This document shows positions 52,844 to 60,362 of a DNA stretch of 64,000 bases, piece by piece. The notes beneath the pieces are model-generated. The model worked only from the letters and a program-made list of their open reading frames with translations. It searched no databases and was not told the DNA's origin. The position numbers were made by a program, and so were the translations under genes. Numbering within the stretch: position 1 is the first letter of the stretch; every line of letters starts with the position of its first letter. Source of the stretch: Streptomyces tsukubensis (GTDB lineage Bacteria; Actinomycetota; Actinomycetes; Streptomycetales; Streptomycetaceae); assembly GCF_003932715.1 (NCBI RefSeq), contig NZ_CP020700.1, positions 3,556,501-3,620,500 on the forward strand, in the 5' to 3' direction.

Positions 52844-53395
52844 TCACCGCTCGGGCGCCGACGGATCGTGGCGTACGGCTGCTTCTGCAGCGGCCAGCGC
52901 GATGTCCCAGGGGTAGGGGTGGCGTTCGCCTGGCGGGTTGGGTACGAAACCGCCGTCGCCGTACAGGACGGTGACCCCCATCTCGCGGAGTTCGGTGATG
53001 CTGCGCTCAACCCGTCGGTGGGCGGCGTAGGCGGCGTTCACGCACGGCATGGCCACCACAGGGATTCCCTTGCCGATGCCTTCGGCTACCACTCCGATGA
53101 CGAAATTGGACGTCAGACACAGAGCCCAGGACGAGAGGGAGTTGGCGGTGACAGGGGCGAAGAGGATCACATCGGCACGCGGCCAGACATCCGGTTCACC
53201 TGGTCGCTTGTAGCGTGAGCGCACCGGGTGTCCGGTCAGCTTCTCCAGACCTGGCAGGTCGTCGTGCAGCCACTCGGCGGCGGCCGGAGTCAGCCCCAGA
53301 CAGACGTCCCAGCCGCGTTCTCGTGCCGATGCGATCACCTCGGCACTCTGGATGACCGGCGGGGCGGCGGACCCGAACAGGTACATCGTCTTCAT
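52844..53395 (-). CDS. Flavoprotein-family enzyme (PF02441)
   Basis: The 183-aa protein belongs to the flavoprotein family, which includes phosphopantothenoylcysteine decarboxylase and lantibiotic EpiD. The start MKTMYLFGSAAPP, the LGLTPAAAEWL strand, and RADVILFAPVTANSLSSWAL and MPCVNAAYAAHRRVERSITEL follow the FMN-binding homo-oligomeric cysteine-decarboxylase pattern. It is not the essential coaBC gene, which is a fused protein elsewhere, so the substrate is unknown. It is the first gene of a probable three-gene operon with Nudix and 2H genes. Confidence 0.85.
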   Translation of the reverse strand: MKTMYLFGSAAPPVIQSAEVIASARERGWDVCLGLTPAAAEWLHDDLPGLEKLTGHPVRSRYKRPGEPDVWPRADVILFAPVTANSLSSWALCLTSNFVIGVVAEGIGKGIPVVAMPCVNAAYAAHRRVERSITELREMGVTVLYGDGGFVPNPPGERHPYPWDIALAAAEAAVRHDPSAPER

Positions 53396-53672
53396 GAGGG
53401 CGATCCGATCACATGCCCCCGATCGTGGAGGTCGGCATGAAGCAGGAGCCACTGCCTCTTGTCCGCGGAGGCCGTAGACAGTCGTCCCCGGGTTCGGCCC
53501 TACGGAGCCCGGCACCCATCCGGCGAGGCCGTGACCAGGGCGCTCTTCCCGACCGGAGCCCACTCCGGGTTTGTCGACGAAGCCGGGAGAAGCGGCGTGC
53601 TGTTCCGGGCCGGAGGCCGGACTGGAATGCTGAGGTTCGACAGCGTGATCGGTTTCGTCGATCGGCGGTGGT

Positions 53673-54467
53673 GTGGTGGAACGGTGGCAGTTCATCCGGT
53701 TCGGGCACGAGGGCCGGGTGCGGTTCGGCCGTGTCGCGGCGGGCGCGGACGGCGCAGCGTTCGTGGAGGTGCTGTCCGGTGATCCGGTACGGACGGATGC
53801 CGGGGTCACGGGTGAGCTGGTGCCGGTGAGTACGGTGCGGCTGCTGGCGCCTGTGGCGCCCGGGAAGATCGTGGCCGTGGGTCGGAACTATGCCGATCAC
53901 ATCGCGGAGATGGGTATGGGTGAGCCGACGATCCCGCGTCTGTTTCTGAAGCCGCCGTCCGCTGTCACCGGCCCGGGTGCCGAGATCCGGTACCCGGCCC
54001 AGTCGCGCGAGGTGGAGTACGAAGCGGAGCTGGCGGTCGTGATCGGCCGCAGGGCCAGGAACGTGAACACAGCGGACGCTCTGGCGTACGTCTTCGGATA
54101 CACGTGCGCTAACGACGTGACCGCGCGGGACATCCAGCGGGCGGACGGGCAGCCGTCGTGGGCGAAGGCGTTCGACACCTTCTGCCCACTGGGTCCGTGG
54201 ATCGTCCCCGGTCTCGACCCCACGAACCTCGGTATCCGCAGTACGGTCAACGGCGCGCCGCGCCAGGGGGCGAACACCGGCATGATGCTCACCCCCGTTG
54301 CCGACCTCATCGCCTACATCACCGCCGCGCTCACCCTTGAACCGGGCGATGTCGTTCTGACCGGCACCCCGTCCGGAGTCGGCCCGCTGAAACCCGGCGA
54401 CACGGTCAGCGTCTCCATCGACGGCATCGGAACACTCGAAAACCCGGTGATCTCAGGCGTGGAGTAG
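53673..54467 (+). CDS. Fumarylacetoacetate hydrolase family protein
   Basis: The 264-aa protein has the FAH C-terminal catalytic domain: KIVAVGRNYADHIAEMG, the metal-binding VEYEAELAVVIGR with E-x-E, YTCANDVTARDIQ, and LTGTPSGVGPLKPGD. Members hydrolyse or decarboxylate 2-oxo or acylpyruvate compounds. The start is GTG 53673, or GTG 53676. It converges with the XRE-like gene and overlaps it by 15 bases. It sits divergent from the flavoprotein operon. Confidence 0.88.
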   Translation: MVERWQFIRFGHEGRVRFGRVAAGADGAAFVEVLSGDPVRTDAGVTGELVPVSTVRLLAPVAPGKIVAVGRNYADHIAEMGMGEPTIPRLFLKPPSAVTGPGAEIRYPAQSREVEYEAELAVVIGRRARNVNTADALAYVFGYTCANDVTARDIQRADGQPSWAKAFDTFCPLGPWIVPGLDPTNLGIRSTVNGAPRQGANTGMMLTPVADLIAYITAALTLEPGDVVLTGTPSGVGPLKPGDTVSVSIDGIGTLENPVISGVE

Positions 54468-55748
54468 CTCGGTGAACTGCCGCCCGGCGGGCAGCTCCGA
54501 CCGTCCCACGACCGCAGCAAAGTCGCTTGCATACCGCATGACCATGCCGGTTCGGTGCTCGGTGGGGAGGGACGTGATCGCACCGCCGGCAATCCTGTAT
54601 GCCTCTTCCGGTTCACCGGCACGGGCCAGAGCAGTGGCGCGGTCGATCCGGATCAGGGCGGGGTCGAGACGCTCAGTCGGTGCATATTGGGCAAGGGCGC
54701 GCCGCTGAACGGTCCACGCTTCCTCCGTGCGCCCCAGGTGCGTCCATGCGTTCCCCAAGTGGAAGAGGAACTGTCGTTCCGTGTAACCGAGGGCGATGTC
54801 CTCACGATCCTGCGAGCTGAGCTTTCCGAACATGTCTTCCGCTTGCCGCAACAACGGCAGTGCCTCGTCACCTCGCCGCATCCGGGCCAGTGCCCGAGCT
54901 TCGACAACCAGAGACCTGGCGGACGCGGGACCGACAGCAGACCGCAACCGTTCCCGGGCACGGGCGGCATGGGTGTAAGCGGCAGCCGGGGTGCCGTAGT
55001 ACAGGGACACGATCGCCGACCTCACAGCGAGAGTTCCCTCCAGATGGGCGTCTCCGGCTTCGGATGCGGCCAGCTTTCCCGTGTGGAACCAGTTCCGCGC
55101 TTCCCGGTGTGCGCCCAGTGCCGAGGTGAAAATTCCAGCCAGTGCGGCAAGTTGCGCCACGACACGACAGAGGCGGCGTCGATGCCGTATCGGCTGATGC
55201 GCCTCCAGCATCTGCTGCACCTCGTCGATATCCGCCAGCAGGTCAGCAAGGAGTTCCTGCGGGGGCAGAGTCTGATAGGCCCGGGCGTATTCGTTGGCGA
55301 TCTCCTCCCAGCGTTCCAGGGTCGCCGTGCTGTAGGAAGACGACTCGATGGCGGCATCGAGCCGGGCCCGAGTCGATGCCATGATCTCAAGTGCCGCGGG
55401 ACCGAGCCCGAGCCCGGCTCCGACCACACCCAGAAGGGCCCTGCGCTTCAGTACCTCGTCTGCTTCCACTGCCACCTTCTCCTTGTGCAGAGGCGGCCGT
55501 TGATCAGCGGGTTGGAGCAGTTCTCGTACTGAATAGCCCGGGAACATGCGCTCCAGAATCTGGGTGGCGTCGTCCCGTGGTGTCGTCTTCACTCGTCCGG
55601 CAATGCGCCAACGGTCGAACTGCCTTCGCTGTGGGGCGTCTGCATTCACGTTCAGCTCTCGCGCCACGGAGACGAATTGGCGGGCAAAGCGTGCGTAGGT
55701 CGCGCCCTGCTCTTTGAGCAAGGCACCGAAGTTCGTCAACTCGGACAT
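54453..55748 (-). CDS. XRE-like regulator with TPR domain
   Basis: The 431-aa protein has an N-terminal DNA-binding segment of the XRE-related type (about 1-80: ATYARFARQFVSVARELNVN then RRQFDRWRIAGRVKTTPRDD), a short linker with KRRALLGVVGAGLGLGP, and a large helical TPR region (about 130-431). The start is ATG 55748. Its TPR part is similar in layout to the HTH-less protein at 50433. It is divergent from a row of five tiny genes, over a spacer of 228 bases, and may control them. Confidence 0.83.
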   Translation of the reverse strand: MSELTNFGALLKEQGATYARFARQFVSVARELNVNADAPQRRQFDRWRIAGRVKTTPRDDATQILERMFPGYSVRELLQPADQRPPLHKEKVAVEADEVLKRRALLGVVGAGLGLGPAALEIMASTRARLDAAIESSSYSTATLERWEEIANEYARAYQTLPPQELLADLLADIDEVQQMLEAHQPIRHRRRLCRVVAQLAALAGIFTSALGAHREARNWFHTGKLAASEAGDAHLEGTLAVRSAIVSLYYGTPAAAYTHAARARERLRSAVGPASARSLVVEARALARMRRGDEALPLLRQAEDMFGKLSSQDREDIALGYTERQFLFHLGNAWTHLGRTEEAWTVQRRALAQYAPTERLDPALIRIDRATALARAGEPEEAYRIAGGAITSLPTEHRTGMVMRYASDFAAVVGRSELPAGRQFTELLHA

Positions 55749-55976
55749 CGGATTTCTCCCGTGTCGTCGATGGGCCGATGTTCCCGATGGTGAACCACCA
55801 CGCGACGTGATGCGGGCGTTCGGCACCAGCAGGTCCAAGAAGTCCATGAAATGACCAAGGCCCGTCCAGTCCAGGTCAGAGAAGTCCGTGATGTGTACGT
55901 ATCTAAGGCCATGGGCCCTGGGCCAGCATGCGAGAAAGCGCTGATGCCAGCGCCTCACATCTCAGGGAGCACGCCA

Positions 55977-56171
55977 GTGAGCGACCCGGAACGAGAACGG
56001 TCCGCCAGGCCCTGCGACCTGTGCCGGGGCGCGGGGGCTGATGCCTGCATCCGCATGGTGTCGGGCATGCCCGGTCAGCGGCAGCGGCCGGTGTACGGGC
56101 ACGCCGACTGCGCGCGGGAACGCGGGATCATCCCGCTGTACCACCTGGTAGTCCCGGGCAGCGCCCGATGA
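55977..56171 (+). CDS. Tiny Cys-rich protein, gene 1 of 5
   Basis: The 64-aa product starts at GTG 55977 (RBS aggga) and has CDLCRGAGADAC and a later HADC, a likely zinc-ribbon (C-x2-C ... C/H). No family is recognised. Its stop overlaps the start of the next gene (ATGA), so translation is coupled. It is the first of five small co-directional genes facing away from the XRE-like TPR gene. Confidence 0.65.
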   Translation: MSDPERERSARPCDLCRGAGADACIRMVSGMPGQRQRPVYGHADCARERGIIPLYHLVVPGSAR

Positions 56172-56353
56172 CCGGCACCCCGAGCGTCCGCGAACCCCTG
56201 CCCGAGTACTGCGTCTACTGCGACCGGCCCGTCGAACGGTCCGAGGAGAACCTCGTGATGCTCGGGTTCTCCGCATCCGGGGCGCGGCCCTCCCTCTACG
56301 CTCACCCCGACTGCCCGGCCCCGCGCAAGATCCCCCAGCGCACCGGGCGTTGA
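56168..56353 (+). CDS. Tiny Cys-rich protein, gene 2 of 5
   Basis: The 61-aa product has YCVYCDRPVERSEENLVMLG and a later HPDCPAP, again a C-x2-C ... H-x2-C zinc-binding pattern like gene 1. The two may be divergent copies of one small zinc domain. The ATG at 56168 overlaps the gene 1 stop. Confidence 0.65.
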   Translation: MTGTPSVREPLPEYCVYCDRPVERSEENLVMLGFSASGARPSLYAHPDCPAPRKIPQRTGR

Positions 56354-56524
56354 AGGCTCCCGTACGCGCCGCAGCCCCAAATGCCCCGCGTACGGGAACG
56401 GTCCCGGCCCCGCAGACGACCCCCGGCACGGGGCCGGGACCACCCAACAGAAGCGCCCCGACAGACCGCAGCAACGGTCCATCGGGGCTCAACCGACCAG
56501 CTACGCAAGGAGCTGATCCGTCGT

Positions 56525-56791
56525 ATGCGGAACCTTATCCACCAGGTCCTCAATCGGTTACGGACTTTCCTCAACCCGCCGACCCTCGTCGTCCTCGCCC
56601 CGGCACCGCCGCCGCGTACCGACCCCTGGACCCGGCCCTGGACCAGCCCCGACCAACACCAGGCACAGGCCATCCTCCAGGCCCGGGCTCGCCGTCGCAG
56701 GGTCATCGTCGCGCCCCACGGAATCCGGCTCGACCAGCCCGTCGCCGTACGCGCATCCCGGCCCGGTCACGCCTGGACGTGGGTCGGGTGA
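56525..56791 (+). CDS. Small hypothetical protein, gene 3 of 5
   Basis: The 88-aa product begins MRNLIHQVLNRLRTFLNPPT and has a Pro/Thr-rich centre and a basic helical segment (QAQAILQARARRRRVIVAPH). There is an RBS (aaggag) 12 bases before ATG 56525. The frame is open further upstream but that sequence looks non-coding. Unlike its neighbours it lacks Cys. Its stop overlaps gene 4 by four bases. Confidence 0.55.
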   Translation: MRNLIHQVLNRLRTFLNPPTLVVLAPAPPPRTDPWTRPWTSPDQHQAQAILQARARRRRVIVAPHGIRLDQPVAVRASRPGHAWTWVG

Positions 56792-56952
56792 CCCTCGAAG
56801 GGCTGCTGGCCAAGACCCCGGAACCGGTCACCGCCCACTGCTGCGTCTGCGGGCGGGCCACCACCGCGCCCGTCGAAGTGCGGCCCGGGCACACCACCTG
56901 CCCCGAACACATCACCGACGCCCTCACCACCGCACCCGGAGCCAACCCGTGA
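56788..56952 (+). CDS. Tiny Cys-rich protein, gene 4 of 5
   Basis: The 54-aa product contains HCCVCGRATTAPVEVRPGHT followed by TCPEHITDAL, a zinc-finger-like arrangement (C-x2-C ... H-x2-C). The start is GTG 56788, overlapping the gene 3 stop, and the stop overlaps the gene 5 start. No family recognised. Confidence 0.6.
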   Translation: MTLEGLLAKTPEPVTAHCCVCGRATTAPVEVRPGHTTCPEHITDALTTAPGANP

Positions 56953-57212
56953 TCTGCGAAGCCTGCTGGAACACGACCGTCGCCACGGTTCGGAACACGA
57001 CCGAAGGGCGCGACCTCCTCTGCGTGCCCTGCGCCGACAGCAACTACCCGGCCCGGGTAGTGCTGTTTCCTCCCCTCGGGATCTACCGGCTCACCGAGCG
57101 GAGGCTGGACCTGGGCAAGCACGGGAAGCCGAAGCCCCAGCTCCCGCCCGACCCCGGGCCTCATCCGCCCAAGCCCACTCCCAAGTCCCCGCCCGGCACC
57201 CCGCCCGTCTGA
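56949..57212 (+). CDS. Small Cys-rich protein, gene 5 of 5
   Basis: The 87-aa product starts at GTG 56949 and has CEAC near the N-terminus and CVPCADSN about 25 residues on, a paired C-x2-C zinc ribbon. The last 35 residues are a Pro/Lys/Gly tail. It ends the coupled series, 14 bases before the MITE-like repeat. Confidence 0.6.
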   Translation: MICEACWNTTVATVRNTTEGRDLLCVPCADSNYPARVVLFPPLGIYRLTERRLDLGKHGKPKPQLPPDPGPHPPKPTPKSPPGTPPV

Positions 57213-57225
57213 TCCCTAGGTCGTC

Positions 57226-57398
57226 TCTTTCGGATCTTGCCGGGCTCGCGTGCCTCCCCCAGCTACCGCTGGGGGTGCCCCCAGCCACCGCGCCTCGCCG
57301 CGTTGTCGTCAGTCGCCTACGCTCCGCGTGGACTCCATCCTCCGCCTTGCGATCCACGGCACCAGACCCCGCTCGCTGATCCGGCCTGATCCGAAAGA
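57226..57398. repeat. MITE-like element with 11-bp terminal inverted repeats
   Basis: The ends TCTTTCGGATC (57226-57236) and its exact complement GATCCGAAAGA (57388-57398) bound 173 bases without coding sequence. Inside is a stable hairpin (cccccagc / gctggggg near 57257-57276). I recall very similar intergenic repeats in many Streptomyces genomes. It separates the five-gene series from the TPR gene at 57405, whose stop is seven bases away, and may also act as terminator. No clear target-site duplication is seen. Confidence 0.6.
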
Positions 57399-57404
57399 AA
57401 CTCC

Positions 57405-60362
57405 CTAACCCCGGTCCATGAAGCTCTGGCGCAGCTCCTCCAGGATGTGGACCGCCTGGTCCAGGTCCGCCTTGCGGCAGCGGGCTATCGCCGTCGTCAG
57501 GCGGGCGATCGCGTCGTCCCGGCGTTCCAGGCCGTTGCCCTCGATGAGGGCCGCGATCCGGATCGCCTCCGCGCGCGGGGCCTCGGCCGCATCGCCGCCC
57601 TCCTCGTGGGCCGCGATCGCCGCCTCCGCCTCCGTGAGGGCCTCCGGGAAGCGTTCCGCCCCGGCCAGGATGCGGGCCCGGCGGTAGTGGGTGCTGCCCC
57701 GTTCGTACCAGGCGGTGAGATCGTCGGCAGCGGCGGTGGCCACGACCTCGTCCGCGCGCTCCAGATGGGCAAGCGCGTCCGTCAGGCCCTCGTCGCCCCG
57801 GGACTCCACCGTGAGGCGGGCGAACTCCCGCAGCATCTCCGTCATCAGGGGCGGGTTCGGTGCCTCGGCGTGGGCCGCCAGGGCCCGTTCGTACGCCGTG
57901 GCCGCCGCGTCCCAGCGGTCCGCCAGCGCCAGCGTGACGGCCGCCTCGCCCGCCACCAGGGTGTGGATCTCGCGGTCGTCCTCCCAGCCGGCGACGGCGT
58001 CCGCCAGCAGCAGGAACTCCTCGGCCGCTGGCCGGAACTCGCCCAGTTCCCGGAGTCCGCGGGCGAGGTTCAGCCGGGCCTGGGCGAGCACCCGCTCGTC
58101 GAGCGTGACGCCTTCGGCACCGGACAGTACGGACTCCATGACGGCGACCGACTCGTCCGGCCGGCCGGACTCCGCCAGGACGTCCGCCAGTTGGAGCCGT
58201 ACCGCCGCGGCGTCGTCGTGTTCGGCGTCCCGGTCGTGCCGGGCGGCCGCCTCCGAGAGATGGCGTACCGCGCCGCCGTGGTCACCGAGGTGGGACACGG
58301 CGTGCCCGAGCACCGTGTACGCGGACGCGAAGGCGAACTCGTCGTCGCCGTAGCGGGCAGCCTCGGTGATCGCCCGGTGCAGCAGCTCGGCGGCCTCCTC
58401 GTGCCGCCCGTCCCCCATCAGACCCCGGGCGAGCTGGAGCCGCGGCCGGCCGCCGCGCCAGGGGCGTTCGGAGGCGGCCACGTCCTCCAGCGCCGCCCGC
58501 AGCTCCTTCTCCGCGCGGGCCGTGTCGCCGCTCCTCGCGGCCACATCGGCCAGGAACTGGCGGGCGTTGGCGCTCTGATGCGGCAGCGACAGGCGCTCCG
58601 CCTCGGCCCGGAGGGTGCCCGTGTGCTCCTCCAGCTTCGCGGTCGCCGTCTCGCCGGGCTCCGGGAACTGCAGCATGACCGACCGGTACGCCGTGAAGGC
58701 CAGGCCGAACAGGACGCCGCCGTAGCAGAGGGTGCGTTCGACGGCCGCGTCGGCGCCGAGGAAACCCTCCGCCTCGGACGGGTTCCCGCCCGTCAGCGGG
58801 ACCCGGTCCAGCAGGACCTTCGCCTCCTGGACGAGCTGTTCCATCGCCGCGACCCGGTCGGAGCCGTCGTCCGCCCCTTCGGCGCCGGTCGTGTCCCCCG
58901 GGCCCCAGGTGATCACCCGCGCCCGGGCGCTCAGCGCCTGCCAGTGCAGCCCCAGGTCCTCGTACAGCTCGGTCGCCCGCTCCAGCTCCACGACGGCCCC
59001 GGCCGTTTCGTCGTCCCCCAGCAGCCGGTTGGCCCTCTGCTCGGCGAGTTCCGCCTCCAGCAGTTCCGCCGGGCCGATGCCGTCCGCGTGCGGGGTGTTC
59101 CCGCCCGCGGCCAGGCGTTCCGCGACCTGGGTCCACAGCCCGCCGGACGCGGGGTGGCCGAGGGCGTCCTGTCTGCGGGCCTCGCGCACCAGACCGGCGA
59201 AGTCGGCCGGGGCGGAGGGCGCTTCCACGGACACCGGCGGTGCCGTGGTCCGGGCGACGGAGGTCCGCAGGCCGAGCGGCAGCGGCTCGTCGAGCAGGGG
59301 GCTCCGGTCGAGCCGGGTCCGCCGCCGGTCGCCTACCGCGGTGGTGCCGTTGCGGGCGTCGAAGGCGGCGGCCAGCCGGTCCGCCTCGGTACGGACCTCG
59401 GCAAGAAGCGCCTCCACGGTCCAGTTCCGGCCGGGCGGACCCGCGACGGGGGTGTCGCCGTGCCCGTCGGCGGCGAGCCGGGCGAGCAGCAGCTCCGTAC
59501 CGGTGAGGAAGCCCAGCCGGGACAGCGGCGCCCCGGCCGCCTCGAACAGCGGCCGGTTCTCCGCGAGGATCTCCAGCCCGCGCCCCTCGTTCCGGGAGAG
59601 TGCGCAGAACTCCAGGTGCAGTCCGACCTCCTCCAACATCCCGGTGTTCCCGCGGACCTGCCGGTAGCCGCTGAGGTGGTGGGAGCGGGCCTCGTCGGCG
59701 CGGCCGGCGCGGAGCAGCGGCAGCAGGGCGAGCGCCCGGGTCATCGCGGGCTCCTCGGTGCACTCGGCGGAGCCGTCCAGGACCGGCCGCCAGCTGTCGA
59801 GGGCGGCGGTGTCGTCGCCGGCGAGCAGCCGGTGGGCGCCGATACGGCGCAGTTCGCACGGTCCGCAGTCGCTGTGTTCGGTACGGGGCCGGGTGGCCCA
59901 GAGGTCGTACGCGTCGTCCGCTCCGGTGCCGGTGTGCGCGGCGATCTGGTAGCGGGCGGCGGCCACCGGCTGGAGGCCGTGCCCGGCGGCGGTGAAGCGT
60001 TCCCGCGTCTGCGCGACCCAGGCGTCGACGGTGGCCAGCGGCACGTTGGGGACCTGGAGCAGGGAGAGCGTGACCCAGAAGGACCGGTGGTGGATCTGGG
60101 CCGCCTCCCAGTCGCTGAACTCGTCCGGGTCGCTCTCCCACAGCTTGAGCAGCCGGGCGAAGGCGACGGGCGATTTACGGTGCTCGCCGGTCACGTCGTA
60201 CGCCGTCATCAGCTCCATCAGGGCCGTGACGAGGACATCGGGCTTCTCGAACGCCCCGGCCGCCTCGACGAGTTCCTCGGCGGTGACGGTGCGCTGGAGT
60301 CCATGGGGCCGACCGCTGTTCTCGCGCAGCGCCTCGACCACGGCCTCGGGAGTGTCCAGCAT
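57405..60362 (-). CDS. 985-aa TPR protein coupled to an HSP90-like gene
   Basis: The protein is almost entirely helical with tetratricopeptide-like pairs of helices along its length (for example AITEAARYGDDEFAFASAYTVLGH, in the second half; LEEVGLHLEFCALSRNEGRG in the first). There is no signal peptide, membrane segment or catalytic motif. CGPCELRR (about 165-172) is a lone C-x2-C. ATG 60362 follows the HSP90-like TAG with no bases between, so translation is tightly coupled. TPR proteins are HSP90 partners in eukaryotes; such a role here is inference, and no EEVD-like tail is seen on the chaperone. Confidence 0.75.
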   Translation of the reverse strand: MLDTPEAVVEALRENSGRPHGLQRTVTAEELVEAAGAFEKPDVLVTALMELMTAYDVTGEHRKSPVAFARLLKLWESDPDEFSDWEAAQIHHRSFWVTLSLLQVPNVPLATVDAWVAQTRERFTAAGHGLQPVAAARYQIAAHTGTGADDAYDLWATRPRTEHSDCGPCELRRIGAHRLLAGDDTAALDSWRPVLDGSAECTEEPAMTRALALLPLLRAGRADEARSHHLSGYRQVRGNTGMLEEVGLHLEFCALSRNEGRGLEILAENRPLFEAAGAPLSRLGFLTGTELLLARLAADGHGDTPVAGPPGRNWTVEALLAEVRTEADRLAAAFDARNGTTAVGDRRRTRLDRSPLLDEPLPLGLRTSVARTTAPPVSVEAPSAPADFAGLVREARRQDALGHPASGGLWTQVAERLAAGGNTPHADGIGPAELLEAELAEQRANRLLGDDETAGAVVELERATELYEDLGLHWQALSARARVITWGPGDTTGAEGADDGSDRVAAMEQLVQEAKVLLDRVPLTGGNPSEAEGFLGADAAVERTLCYGGVLFGLAFTAYRSVMLQFPEPGETATAKLEEHTGTLRAEAERLSLPHQSANARQFLADVAARSGDTARAEKELRAALEDVAASERPWRGGRPRLQLARGLMGDGRHEEAAELLHRAITEAARYGDDEFAFASAYTVLGHAVSHLGDHGGAVRHLSEAAARHDRDAEHDDAAAVRLQLADVLAESGRPDESVAVMESVLSGAEGVTLDERVLAQARLNLARGLRELGEFRPAAEEFLLLADAVAGWEDDREIHTLVAGEAAVTLALADRWDAAATAYERALAAHAEAPNPPLMTEMLREFARLTVESRGDEGLTDALAHLERADEVVATAAADDLTAWYERGSTHYRRARILAGAERFPEALTEAEAAIAAHEEGGDAAEAPRAEAIRIAALIEGNGLERRDDAIARLTTAIARCRKADLDQAVHILEELRQSFMDRG

